64,000 nt of DNA from Amantichitinum ursilacus (lineage in GTDB: Bacteria; Pseudomonadota; Gammaproteobacteria; Burkholderiales; Chitinibacteraceae). The DNA is taken from NCBI RefSeq assembly GCF_001294205.1, contig NZ_LAQT01000037.1, positions 124,001 through 188,000 on the forward strand, given 5' to 3'. Shown piece by piece: positions 18,036-27,208 of this stretch (positions are counted from its first letter, which is position 1; each line of letters opens with the position of its first letter). The notes beneath the pieces were generated by a model. It was not told the DNA's origin, ran no database searches, and saw nothing but the letters and a program-made list of their open reading frames with translations. The position numbers and the translations under genes were made by a program.

Positions 18036-21000
18036 ATGCGCGATGTGATCGGATTGAGCCGTGGCGGCCTACGCCCGGTGGTAAGCCCATGCCTGGACGT
18101 TATGCGCGCGCAGTATCACCGCGCCTTTGCAAGCCGTTCAGCCCAAACCTGTCGTGACGTCGACCGCGGCCAGATTGCGCGCATTGCAAGTTTCTTGCGC
18201 AGCGGGCTGGTGTGCATGGTGCTGTTGTTGTGCGGCTTGCTCGCACCGGTGGCCCAGGCCGCTAGCTGTACGGTTACTTTCAGTGCCAATCGAACGGGCA
18301 ATACAGTTCATGTATTCACCGCCGCCGAGATGTCTGCCTGCGACCCAGACCAGGCGGGGGCCTATGGTGATAACCAGGGCACCACAATGACCGCCACGAT
18401 GCATCCCAGCAACTCGACGTTGCAAATGGATGACAGTGACCCTACCCAGATCCGCTTTACTTATGCAGGCAACGGCAGTGGTACTTCGTCGACGCCAGAA
18501 ACGGGTACGTTTTATACGCTGGATTCGGATGGCATCACCGTTAATGCCAACACCGTCACCGTCAACATCATCGGCCCGTCAGTGACCACGGCGTCTTTGA
18601 ATTCCGGCACCGCCGGCATGGCGTATTCGCAAGCGTTGAGCGCGAGCGGCGGCACCGCGCCGTATACCTGGTCGGTCGTCTCGGGCGCATTGCCCGCTGG
18701 CGTTAACCTGAGCAACGGCGGGGCGCTTGGCGGCACGCCAACGGTGGCGGGCGCGTTTACGTTTACGGTGCAGGTGAACGACGCGGCTAGCCAGAGCGCC
18801 ACCAAAACCTACACCCTGAACATCAGTGCCCCGACCATCTCGGTGGGCCCGACCACCATGCCCGTGTTTAACGCGGGCGCTGTTTATAACGCCAATGCGC
18901 TGGGCAGCGGTGGCACCGCGCCATATACGTTTTACATCAGCGGGGGCAGCATTCCGGCGGGTGTGTCGATGAGCAGCAGCGGGGTGTTTGCGGGCACGCC
19001 CTCGGCGGCTGGCAGTTACAGTTTTACGGTGACGGCCGTCGACGCCAACGGCTTTAGCGGCAGCCGCACCTATGGCGGCACGGCCAGCCCGCCATCATTT
19101 ACGCTCACTCCCGCAACATTGCCGGCCGCCACGGTGCAAACCGCGTATAGCCAGACCGTCACGGCAGGCGGCGGCACCGCGCCTTATACGTATTCGATAG
19201 GAGGCGGCGCTTTGCCGCCCGGCCTCACGCTAGGCCTAAGCACCGGCGTCATCAGCGGCACGCCCACGTCCGGTGGCACTTACAACTTTACGGTGGTGGC
19301 CATCGACCATACCACCGGCCCCGGCGCGCCCTATGGCGTGGCGCGTGGTTATTCGATGACGGTCGGGGCGCCGACCATCACCGTTGCGCCCGCGTCTTTG
19401 TCCAGCGGCAGCGTGGGCGTCAGTTACAGTTCGACGTTCACCGCCAGTGGCGGCAACGCGCCGTATTCGTTTGTGCTGTCCGCCGGCGCGTTGCCCGCAG
19501 GCTTGTCGCTGAGCAGCAGCGGCGTGCTTTCTGGCACGCCGACGGCAGCGGGCACCTTCAACTTTACGGTCACCGGTTTCGATAGCTCGGCGGGCGCTGG
19601 TCCCTACAGTGATAGTCACAGCTACACGCTGACCATCGGGGTTCCCAGCATTACGATCTCGCCCGTTACCTTGCCGACAATTAGCGTGGGCGCGGCGGCT
19701 AACGCCACGCTCAGCGCCAGCGGCGGCACCGCCAGTTACAGCTTTGCCGTCACCAACGGCGTATTACCCGCGGGTTTGACCTTGTCGTCGGCCGGCGTGC
19801 TCACCGGCACGGCCACTGCGGGTGGCACGTACAGCTTTACGATCACGGCCACCGATAGCTCCACCGGCGCTGGCCCCTTCAGCGGCAGCCGCACCTATAG
19901 CGTTACGGTGCAGTCGCCGACCATCGTCATCGCGCCGGCTAGCTTGCCGTCGCCTGCGATCGGCGTGGCGTATAACGCCAGCATCAGCGCCAGCGGCGGC
20001 ACCGCCTCGTATAGTTATGCCGTGGCGGCAGGCGCGTTGCCGCCGGGCCTGTCGTTGAACACCGCAACGGGTACATTGGCCGGCACCGCAACGGGCAGCG
20101 GCACGTACACCTTTACGATTAGCGCAACGGATAGCTCGACCGGCACCGGCGCGCCGTATGGCGGCAGTCGCAGCTATTCATTAACGGTGGGCGCGCCCAC
20201 CATCAGCTTGACGCCCGCGACGTTAAGCAACGCCACGGTGGCCGCGAGTTACAGCACGTCGCTGACGGCCGCAGGCGGTATCGCGCCGTACGCCTATGCC
20301 ATCACGGCAGGGGCATTGCCGTCCGGCGTCACGCTGAATACCGCAACCGGCGCACTGTCGGGCACGCCCACGGCGGGCGGTGTATTCAATCTGACGATTA
20401 CCGCCACCGATAGCTCCACCGGCAGCGGCGCGCCGCATTCGGGCAGCGTAGCGTATGCGCTGACGGTGAACGCTGCCACGCTGGCGCTGTCGCCCGCGCA
20501 AGGCGCGCTGCCTGGCGCGACGGCATTGACGGCCTATAGCCAGAGCCTGAGCACCAGCGGCGGCATCGCGCCGTACACTTATGCAATTACCGCAGGCGCA
20601 TTGCCAGCGGGCCTGACGCTGAATCCTGCCACGGGTCAGATCAGCGGCACCGCCACGGTGGCGGGGGCATTCAATTTCTCGGTGCGCGCCTCGGATAGCT
20701 CGACCGGCAGCGGCCCCTACGGCGTAACGCATGCCTACAGCCTGACCGTCGGCGCTCCCGCAGTCGCCATCACGCCCGCCACCTTGCCGGTACCGGCAGC
20801 GGGTGTGACATATAGCCAGACGCTCAGCGTTGCGGGCGGCGCCGCGCCATACACGTGGTCGATTGCCAGCGGCGCGTTGCCCAATGGCCTGACCCTGGCC
20901 AGCGGCACCGGCGTGGTCTCCGGCATCGCCGGCGCAGTCGGCACGTACGCCTTTGTGGTGCAAGTGGCGGATACGCATGGCTTTGTCGGCACGCAAGCGT

Positions 21001-23018
21001 ATAGCGTCAACATCACCGCGCAACTGGCGGTGGCCGCGGCCAAGAATGTGACGGTGGCATCGAACACGCCCACGGCCATCGACGTGGCCTCGGTCATCAC
21101 GGGTGGCACCGCCAGTGCGGTGACGGTCAGCAGCGCCGCCAGCCACGGCACCACGAGTATCAGTGGCAGCACCATCACCTATACGCCCGCCGCCGACTAT
21201 GTGGGCAGCGACAGCTTTAACTACACCGCCACCAACGCGGCCGGGACTTCGGCGCCGGCCACCGTCAGCATTACGGTCAATCCGCCGTTGCCCGCGCCGC
21301 AAGCAGGCAACGTGACCGTGCCCGCCAATAGCCAGAACGTGGATATTCCGTTGACCATCAGCGGTGGCCCGGTCACCAGCGTCACGTTGGTCACGCCGCC
21401 CCGGCACGGCACGGTGGACTTTAGTGGCGTGACGGTATCGGCGTCGGTGCTTGCCGCGCGCGCCAAGGCCAGCACCCCGGTCACCGGCAACACGCCGAGC
21501 GTGCATTACACGCCCAACGCAGGTTACGTCGGCCCCGATTCGTTCAGCTATACCGCCAGCAATGCGGCTGGCACCTCGGCCGTGGCGACGGTCACGTTGC
21601 AAGTGTCACCACCTGCGCCGGTATTGGGTGCGGTCAGCGTCAGCATCGTGGCTGGCGCCCCGGTTACGCTGGACGTGGGCGCCGCGGCCAGCGGTGGTCC
21701 GTTTACCGCGCTGACTGTGGTCACTCCGCCCGCCAGCGGCAGCGTGGAAGTACGCGGCACCACGCTGGTTTACGTGTCGCCGGTGGATTTTGTCGGCACG
21801 GTCAATGTGGTTTATGCGCTCAGCAATGCCTATGGCACTACGCAAGGCACGGCCAGCATCACCGTCACCGGCCGTCTCGATCCATCCAAAGACAAAGAAG
21901 TGTTGGGCCTGCTGGCCGCACAGGCCGATGCCACGCGCCGCTTTGCCAGCGCGCAGATGGACAACTTCCATCGCCGTCTGGAAAGCCTGCATGGCAAGGG
22001 TTGGGGCGAATCCAGCTTTGGTCTGACGGCGTCTTCGTTTGGCGCGGACCCGGTGCAAAGCACAATGCAATCCGATGCCAAAACGGATCGGCGCGATGCA
22101 TTGCGCAAGCAAACGCCATCCGAAGCCGATGCCCCGGCGCAGCCGTCCAGCCGCGCCACCGGCAAGCCCGACGTTGAACCGCGTCCGCTGGCGTTCTGGA
22201 TTGATGGCGGCATCGACTTTGGCCGTCGCGATGCGGATACCAATCAAGAACACTTCAAGTTCCATACCGATGGCGTGAGCATCGGCGCGGATTACCGCAT
22301 TAACGAAATGTGGTCGGCCGGCGTCGGTTTTGGCGTCGGCCATGACAGCAGCGATATCGGCGAGCAAACCACGCACAGCAGCAGCAATATCGGTGTGGCT
22401 GCGGCCTATGGCGTGCTGCGCCCCAGCGAGAACCTGTTTGTTGATGGCGTGCTGGGCTACGGCCATATGGACTTTGATCTGAAGCGCTATATCACCGATA
22501 CCGGCAGCACGGCCGATGGCTCGCGCGGTGGTAATCAGTGGTTTGCGTCGTTGTCCGCCGGCTACGAATACCGCAGCGCCAAACTGCTGGTATCGCCGTA
22601 CGGTCGCATCGATGTCATGCATGCCACACTGGATGAATACACCGAAAACGCGCCCGCCTATTCCGCGCTGACCTACGCCGACCAGAGCCTGAAGTCGACC
22701 ACAGCCACGCTGGGTGTGCGCATGCAAACCGGGGTCGACACGCGCTGGGGGCAGGTGCAGCCGTTTGGTCGCTTTGACTATCTGCACCACTTTGAAGGCT
22801 CGGACAGCGCCACCATCCGTTACGCCGATCTGGGCGCACTAAGCCCGGCCTACACGGTCTATCCGGTCATGGCCGACCGCAACCAGATGAACGTGGGCGT
22901 GGGCGCCAAGCTATTGCTGCCGGACGATCTGACCATGAATCTGGAATACAACAGCAGCATCAGCAATGGCTCGGGGTATGTCAGTTCGGTGCGCTTGCTG
23001 GTGGATTGGCGTTATTGA
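18036..23018 (+). CDS. Large autotransporter with nine Ig-like (He_PIG-type) repeats
   Basis: A 1660-residue type V secreted surface protein. A hydrophobic signal segment (MVLLLCGLLAPVAQA, about residues 61-75) is preceded by a 60-residue N-terminal extension, so initiation at 18102 or 18216 is also possible. From about residue 180 to 1005 there are nine repeats of about 90 residues, each with GxxYSxxLxASGGTAPYT, GALPxGLxL, and SGTPTxAGTYxFTVxAxDS motifs, as in He_PIG domains. Three Ig/cadherin-like units with GSDSFNYTATNAAGTS follow at about 1010-1280. After a charged linker comes a C-terminal beta-barrel of about 270 residues ending in WRY. A terminator at 23041 follows. It probably acts as an adhesin. 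Confidence 0.9.
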   Translation: MRDVIGLSRGGLRPVVSPCLDVMRAQYHRAFASRSAQTCRDVDRGQIARIASFLRSGLVCMVLLLCGLLAPVAQAASCTVTFSANRTGNTVHVFTAAEMSACDPDQAGAYGDNQGTTMTATMHPSNSTLQMDDSDPTQIRFTYAGNGSGTSSTPETGTFYTLDSDGITVNANTVTVNIIGPSVTTASLNSGTAGMAYSQALSASGGTAPYTWSVVSGALPAGVNLSNGGALGGTPTVAGAFTFTVQVNDAASQSATKTYTLNISAPTISVGPTTMPVFNAGAVYNANALGSGGTAPYTFYISGGSIPAGVSMSSSGVFAGTPSAAGSYSFTVTAVDANGFSGSRTYGGTASPPSFTLTPATLPAATVQTAYSQTVTAGGGTAPYTYSIGGGALPPGLTLGLSTGVISGTPTSGGTYNFTVVAIDHTTGPGAPYGVARGYSMTVGAPTITVAPASLSSGSVGVSYSSTFTASGGNAPYSFVLSAGALPAGLSLSSSGVLSGTPTAAGTFNFTVTGFDSSAGAGPYSDSHSYTLTIGVPSITISPVTLPTISVGAAANATLSASGGTASYSFAVTNGVLPAGLTLSSAGVLTGTATAGGTYSFTITATDSSTGAGPFSGSRTYSVTVQSPTIVIAPASLPSPAIGVAYNASISASGGTASYSYAVAAGALPPGLSLNTATGTLAGTATGSGTYTFTISATDSSTGTGAPYGGSRSYSLTVGAPTISLTPATLSNATVAASYSTSLTAAGGIAPYAYAITAGALPSGVTLNTATGALSGTPTAGGVFNLTITATDSSTGSGAPHSGSVAYALTVNAATLALSPAQGALPGATALTAYSQSLSTSGGIAPYTYAITAGALPAGLTLNPATGQISGTATVAGAFNFSVRASDSSTGSGPYGVTHAYSLTVGAPAVAITPATLPVPAAGVTYSQTLSVAGGAAPYTWSIASGALPNGLTLASGTGVVSGIAGAVGTYAFVVQVADTHGFVGTQAYSVNITAQLAVAAAKNVTVASNTPTAIDVASVITGGTASAVTVSSAASHGTTSISGSTITYTPAADYVGSDSFNYTATNAAGTSAPATVSITVNPPLPAPQAGNVTVPANSQNVDIPLTISGGPVTSVTLVTPPRHGTVDFSGVTVSASVLAARAKASTPVTGNTPSVHYTPNAGYVGPDSFSYTASNAAGTSAVATVTLQVSPPAPVLGAVSVSIVAGAPVTLDVGAAASGGPFTALTVVTPPASGSVEVRGTTLVYVSPVDFVGTVNVVYALSNAYGTTQGTASITVTGRLDPSKDKEVLGLLAAQADATRRFASAQMDNFHRRLESLHGKGWGESSFGLTASSFGADPVQSTMQSDAKTDRRDALRKQTPSEADAPAQPSSRATGKPDVEPRPLAFWIDGGIDFGRRDADTNQEHFKFHTDGVSIGADYRINEMWSAGVGFGVGHDSSDIGEQTTHSSSNIGVAAAYGVLRPSENLFVDGVLGYGHMDFDLKRYITDTGSTADGSRGGNQWFASLSAGYEYRSAKLLVSPYGRIDVMHATLDEYTENAPAYSALTYADQSLKSTTATLGVRMQTGVDTRWGQVQPFGRFDYLHHFEGSDSATIRYADLGALSPAYTVYPVMADRNQMNVGVGAKLLLPDDLTMNLEYNSSISNGSGYVSSVRLLVDWRY

Positions 23019-23040
23019 TCGGATCGGCACGCCAGGATGT

Positions 23041-23070
23041 AAAAAAGAGTCGCCGCGGCGACTCTTTTTT
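23041..23070. terminator. Bidirectional terminator (autotransporter / metalloprotease)
   Basis: A perfect inverted repeat with arms AAAAAAGAGTCGCCG and its complement gives a GC-rich stem flanked by A and T runs on both sides. It lies between two convergent genes. Confidence 0.92.
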
Positions 23071-23092
23071 TTGCAGCTAAACCCCCACCGCC

Positions 23093-25327
23093 TTAGCGCG
23101 CCGGATACTTGACCTTGGCGCCCTGCTGGCAGGTGGCGCTATTAAACTGGCTGGAGCCCGGTGCGCCTACGCCGCCCGAAGCGCCATCCGCCGGCGTCCA
23201 CTGATTAACCAACGGATAGGTGCTGCCCAGGCTGGCTGCGGCAATCGCGCCAAAGTGGTCTTGCCACCTGGAGCCAAACGGCGTGTTGAACACCTGCACG
23301 CGGCTTAAACCACCATGGCCGACCGGCAAGTTGACCGCATACGTTGCCAGATTGTCGCCATCGCTGGGGTTCTGCGCCGAGGCACGGTAGCCGTTGTCGC
23401 TGTATACCGGATAGCCAAAGCGGTGATAGCCAATCGGCAGCAGCACGCGTTGCGCGGTGCCGTCGGCGTAGGTGGCCACCAGCGTGTAATCGCAACCGTT
23501 GTTGACGCAGTAATAGCCAAACCAGCCGCCCGGTTGGGTGCTGTTGATCTTGTCCAGATCGGCTTGCACGGTCGGGTCGATTTGTTTGGGCAGATTGCCG
23601 GTCCAGACGCCGCTCACCACCATGCGGCTGGCGCTGGGCGAAGCATTGAAGTGCGAGATGCTGCCAATCACCGTTTGCACTTGCTGGTCGCGCGCCAGCA
23701 CGTCGGTGCCGATGTTGGCGCGAGTGCGGTCGTCCATGGGCTCATAGCTATTGCTGTTCTGGTTCCAGTGCTTGTAGCCGCCGGCATAGCTGGCATCGGC
23801 CACCACCTTGTCCAGCAGGCCTTGCTCCATTTGCGCCGCCTGGTAATCGGCGAACGTATCCCAACGATAGGTGCCGGCATCGCGGTCATCATCCCCGCCC
23901 GACATCGGCGTGCGCTGGTAGCACACGTTGTTGACTACCCGACCATCGCAAGACTGTCCGGCGATTTGCAGCGTGCTAAGCAGCTGATTCTTGATGGCGT
24001 CGTAGCCCCAGGTTGAACCGCTCTTGCTGCCAAACGGATACGGATAATCGCCGCTGTCATAGGCGGAATCGGCATGCGCCAGACCATAGGCATGGCCCAT
24101 TTCGTGGTTGAAGATGGCCGAATAAACCAGCTCCGGACGATAGTCGCTGCCCGAAACGCCGCTACCGCCGCCCCCCAGACCCCCGCCCGAACTGGCCGCC
24201 ACTTGCTTGCCGCCATCCAGCGTTTGCATAAAGCCGTAATAACCAGTGGCGAAGGCACCATCGCGGTTGGCCGTCGCACCATGGATATCGCCCAGAATGC
24301 GATAGAAGCGCGCATTCAGATCACCGCCCGCCGCCCAGAAATCCGCCAGCGAACTCACCGGCAAAGCCGGGTAGCAATACTGCGCGTCGTTGCGCGGCGG
24401 TAGCACCACCTGGTCTTGCGTAATCGCGCCAGCCACCATGTATTCCAGATTGCTGATCGGCAATTTCTGGCGGTATTCCGCATCAAGCGAATAACCATTG
24501 GTATTGCGGGCATTCAAGGTGAAATCGGGCACCACGCTGTTGGCCGGACGCGCGCCAAACATATACAACGGCACCGTATAGGCGCGCAGCGTAATCGCAG
24601 GCGTAACCGTCAACGGCACGCTCACGGGCTTCAGAAAGCTGGCATTCTGCGCCAGCTCCAGCGTAACGCCTTGCTTCAACCATTCTTTGGGCAGCAAAGC
24701 GCTGTACTTGACCGTCGAATACGGCGCGCGGCCCGCATCGGTGGCCGGCAACTGGCCCGGCGACTTCAGCGTGATCGGCCCCAGGATTGTGCTGCCGATG
24801 CGCGCGCGCACCAGCACATTGGGTACCTGGCTGGTGGGCTGCACCATCAACAAGGCCGCGCGATCCGCCATCAACGTCAGCTTTTTAACGCCGCCGTTTT
24901 TAGCATCATTGGCCGACTGCATGCTGCGGCCCTCCGGCCCGATGACGTGCGTCTGCGCCAGCTCGACGCTGGACACGGCCAGCGGCGGCAGATCATGCAC
25001 TTTGTACGACGACAATTGATCGTTGAAATTGAGCGCAACAAAGTTGGGCGAATCGGCATTCAGCGTGAGCTTGGCACCGGTGTAATTGATGTCCTGAAAC
25101 AGATCGACGCTAGCGCCATCACGAATCCGCACCGAAGACACCCGGTCATTCCACGACGCGCCGATCCAGTTGCTGTCGGCATTGGCGCAAAACGACGCGC
25201 CCTGGAAATTAACGTGTTCATAAAAACAGATGGCACCTTCGGGCTGCGCGCCATTGGCATGGGCCAGCAACGGCAATGCAGCCAGCAACAACGCACTGAG
25301 CCGATGCGGACGGAAAGAACGTTTCAT
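23093..25327 (-). CDS. Secreted M66-like zinc metalloprotease with a beta/gamma-crystallin-like domain
   Basis: A 744-residue secreted protein. The signal peptide (SALLLAALPLLAHA) ends near residue 25. A beta/gamma-crystallin or I36-inhibitor-like module follows at about 30-115, with ICFYEHVNFQGASFC and LFQDINYTGAKLTL. The catalytic part contains FNHEMGHAYGLAHAD near residue 405, a metzincin HExxHxxGxxH motif as in M66 (StcE/dictomallein) peptidases. A Gly/Ser-rich linker lies just before it. Several cysteines in the C-terminal half suggest disulfides. The ATG at 25327 directly precedes the signal peptide; a longer frame reaches 25378. It is convergent with the autotransporter. M66 peptidases cleave glycoproteins in known cases, but the substrate here is unknown. 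Confidence 0.82.
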   Translation of the reverse strand: MKRSFRPHRLSALLLAALPLLAHANGAQPEGAICFYEHVNFQGASFCANADSNWIGASWNDRVSSVRIRDGASVDLFQDINYTGAKLTLNADSPNFVALNFNDQLSSYKVHDLPPLAVSSVELAQTHVIGPEGRSMQSANDAKNGGVKKLTLMADRAALLMVQPTSQVPNVLVRARIGSTILGPITLKSPGQLPATDAGRAPYSTVKYSALLPKEWLKQGVTLELAQNASFLKPVSVPLTVTPAITLRAYTVPLYMFGARPANSVVPDFTLNARNTNGYSLDAEYRQKLPISNLEYMVAGAITQDQVVLPPRNDAQYCYPALPVSSLADFWAAGGDLNARFYRILGDIHGATANRDGAFATGYYGFMQTLDGGKQVAASSGGGLGGGGSGVSGSDYRPELVYSAIFNHEMGHAYGLAHADSAYDSGDYPYPFGSKSGSTWGYDAIKNQLLSTLQIAGQSCDGRVVNNVCYQRTPMSGGDDDRDAGTYRWDTFADYQAAQMEQGLLDKVVADASYAGGYKHWNQNSNSYEPMDDRTRANIGTDVLARDQQVQTVIGSISHFNASPSASRMVVSGVWTGNLPKQIDPTVQADLDKINSTQPGGWFGYYCVNNGCDYTLVATYADGTAQRVLLPIGYHRFGYPVYSDNGYRASAQNPSDGDNLATYAVNLPVGHGGLSRVQVFNTPFGSRWQDHFGAIAAASLGSTYPLVNQWTPADGASGGVGAPGSSQFNSATCQQGAKVKYPAR

Positions 25328-25604
25328 CGCGGGTTTACTCTTGAGTGGCAGATGGCGCGTAAGGTAATGGGCGCACAATCCGCTGTCTTGCTGTAAGAGT
25401 TCGCCGGTTTTAGCGGGGCGATGAAAGGGCTTTCATGACGTGTTTATTAGATTTTGCTTGTAAGGTGGGGCCTTTCGTCGCGGGGATGGGCGGTGAAAGG
25501 TGCCGCTGGCGAGAAGCGGAAATCGAAGGTAGACGCCGAGGCGTGGCGAAGGCCGCGCGGGCATCTTCGCGGGCAGACAGGTGGGTGGGGACTACAAAGA
25601 AAGT

Positions 25605-25656
25605 AACCTCCCAGTTTGAGCTTCACAGCGCGGGGACTGGATAGGCTTGGGAGGTT
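25605..25656 (+). other. Possible structured element (9-bp closing stem)
   Basis: AACCTCCCA (25605-25613) pairs with TGGGAGGTT (25648-25656) around a 34-nt loop that holds a further CAGT/ACTG pairing, and a T-rich tract follows. This could be a terminator or a small structured RNA, but no promoter or known family was recognised. Confidence 0.3.
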
Positions 25657-25792
25657 TTGTTCGGGCTAGATTAATGAGCTCGCCAGAGCAGCGCAACGAT
25701 AAAATCCGGATTGGTAATAGCAATGATCACAACCTCAATTTGATTGCGATTACGGAAAGCTCTGGGGGCCAGGAAGAAACCTGCCCGAAAAC

Positions 25793-25827
25793 AAAAAACC
25801 CCCGCCAAGCAAGCTTGACGGGGGTTT
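25793..25827 (-). terminator. Terminator downstream of tRNA-Met
   Basis: AACCCCCG-C-CAAGC (25797-25810) pairs with GCTTG-A-CGGGGGTT (25813-25826) with one mismatch. On the minus strand it is followed by a T-run (25793-25798), about 34 nt after the tRNA 3' end. Confidence 0.75.
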
Positions 25828-25860
25828 CTGTACTTCCATGTTTTCACACGAAAGATTAAC

Positions 25861-25937
25861 TGGTGGCTATGACGGGACTCGAACCTGTGACCCCAGCATT
25901 ATGAGTGCTGTGCTCTAACCAACTGAGCTACATAGCC
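25861..25937 (-). tRNA. tRNA-Met (CAT anticodon, elongator type)
   Basis: The reverse complement folds as a 77-nt cloverleaf. The acceptor stem is GGCTATG/CATAGCC with CCA encoded. The D arm reads AGCTCAGTTGGTTAGAGC. The anticodon loop CTCATAA has CAT at 25901-25903. The T loop is GGTTCGAGTCC. The G1-C72 pair and overall sequence match elongator tRNA-Met, not the initiator. A modified Ile2 tRNA has the same anticodon, but its sequence is different. Confidence 0.95.
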
Positions 25938-25993
25938 ATAAGAGTCGGCGATTCTGGCGTGGTGGGGCGATCTTGTCAACCCTCTGATGCGAT

Positions 25994-27163
25994 TTATAGC
26001 TTCCAGGAATCATCGCCATCCTCAAACCCGTGCAACAGCGCGGGCAGCGCCAGGTTGCGCGAGAAGGCGATGGTCTTGAACAGCTCGCCCATTTCGGCCG
26101 GGCTTGTCAGTTTGTGCACGCTGGCGGCGGCGCTGACGTATTGGCGGGTGTTTTCGATGCCCAGCGCTTCCAGCTTTTGCGTCAGGCCCGTATTCAGCAG
26201 GTATTGCGCTTGCGGAATATAGCCTTCCAGTTGCAGGCCATTGGCTTCGGCGTGTGTGTATACGGCCGAGAAATCCACGTGGCAGGTGATGTCGCACAGG
26301 CCGGGCAGGTAGAACGGGTCGATCAGGCTGTGGTGGCGGTAGTGGGCCATCAGCGTGCCCTGGTTGCGTTGCGGATGGTAGAACTCGCGCGCGGTAAAGC
26401 CGTAGTCGATCAGCAGCAGCGCGCCCTGGCGCAGGCATTGCGCCACGCTGCGCACAAACGCGTGCATCTGCGGCTGGATTTCGGTGAGGTAATCGGCGGG
26501 CAGGTCCAGCGCACTGGCCAGATCAAACAGCTGGCCGCTGTGCAGCGCTTGGTCTTCAAAGGCCAGCCGGTTGTCGCGCCAGACCACGCCGCGTTCAAAC
26601 AGCTGGCCCGCTTCATCGCGATACACCAGCGCGCACGGCATGGCGTCCAGCACTTCGTTGCCGACAATAAAGCCATCAAAATGCTCGGGCAATGCATCCA
26701 GCCAGCGCACGCGTTCCACCAGATGCGGCACGCGCGTTTGCAGCGTGGTCAGCTGGCGTTGTTTAAGGTCGGGCGACAGGTCGACGATGTCGTAGGACAG
26801 CGGCAGGCAGTCCAGCCGTTCCAGTTCGGTGAGGATTTCGGCCGCCAGCACGCCGGTGCCGGCGCCAAATTCCATAACCCGGCCTTGCTCGATATGGCGC
26901 AGCGCATGGGCGGCAGTGCCAGCCACGCAGGCGCCAAACAGCGGAGACATTTCGGGCGCGGTGGTAAAGTCACCGGCGTCGCCAAACTTGGTGGCGCCGC
27001 CTGCGTAGTAGCCCAGGCCCGGCGCGTACAATGCCTGCTGCATATAGTTGGTAAACGAAATCCAGCCATTACTGGCTTCGATACGTTGCCGGATGCGTTC
27101 TACCAGCGTGGTGCTGATCAAAAGCGCGTCGGCGGAAGGCGTGGGTAGTTGCGGTGCGGTCAT
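25994..27163 (-). CDS. SAM-dependent methyltransferase, MidA/NDUFAF7 family
   Basis: A 389-residue class I methyltransferase related to mitochondrial NDUFAF7/MidA, which methylates an arginine in complex I. The SAM motif is seen in VMEFGAGTGVLAAEIL near residues 94-109. Other family features are NYMQQALYAPGLGYYAGG near the N-terminus, VGNEVLDAMPC and LLIDYGFTAREFYH. The ATG at 27163 is preferred; the frame stays open far upstream only because it overlaps the divergent SDR gene. The tRNA-Met gene follows. Which bacterial protein it methylates is not known. Confidence 0.88.
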   Translation of the reverse strand: MTAPQLPTPSADALLISTTLVERIRQRIEASNGWISFTNYMQQALYAPGLGYYAGGATKFGDAGDFTTAPEMSPLFGACVAGTAAHALRHIEQGRVMEFGAGTGVLAAEILTELERLDCLPLSYDIVDLSPDLKQRQLTTLQTRVPHLVERVRWLDALPEHFDGFIVGNEVLDAMPCALVYRDEAGQLFERGVVWRDNRLAFEDQALHSGQLFDLASALDLPADYLTEIQPQMHAFVRSVAQCLRQGALLLIDYGFTAREFYHPQRNQGTLMAHYRHHSLIDPFYLPGLCDITCHVDFSAVYTHAEANGLQLEGYIPQAQYLLNTGLTQKLEALGIENTRQYVSAAASVHKLTSPAEMGELFKTIAFSRNLALPALLHGFEDGDDSWKL

Positions 27164-27208
27164 GGCGGCGGGAAAATCCGCAAAAAACTGAGGAAGGCTC
27201 AATTCTAA

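Larger units (their letters stand above)
25328..25860. other. About 530-bp intergenic region without a convincing gene
   Basis: This spacer lies between the metalloprotease and tRNA-Met. Two short frames (25435-25644 and 25647-25859) have no recognisable motif and unusual composition, so they are not called. It contains the metalloprotease promoter, a possible stem-loop at 25605-25656 and the tRNA terminator. Confidence 0.6.

Noticed and set aside
21606-22790. 394-codon minus-strand open frame within the autotransporter
   Set aside because: Antisense shadow of the Ig-like and beta-barrel coding region.
25435-25859. Two short plus-strand genes in the spacer before tRNA-Met
   Set aside because: No ribosome-binding site, signal peptide or domain. 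The second overlaps the tRNA terminator.
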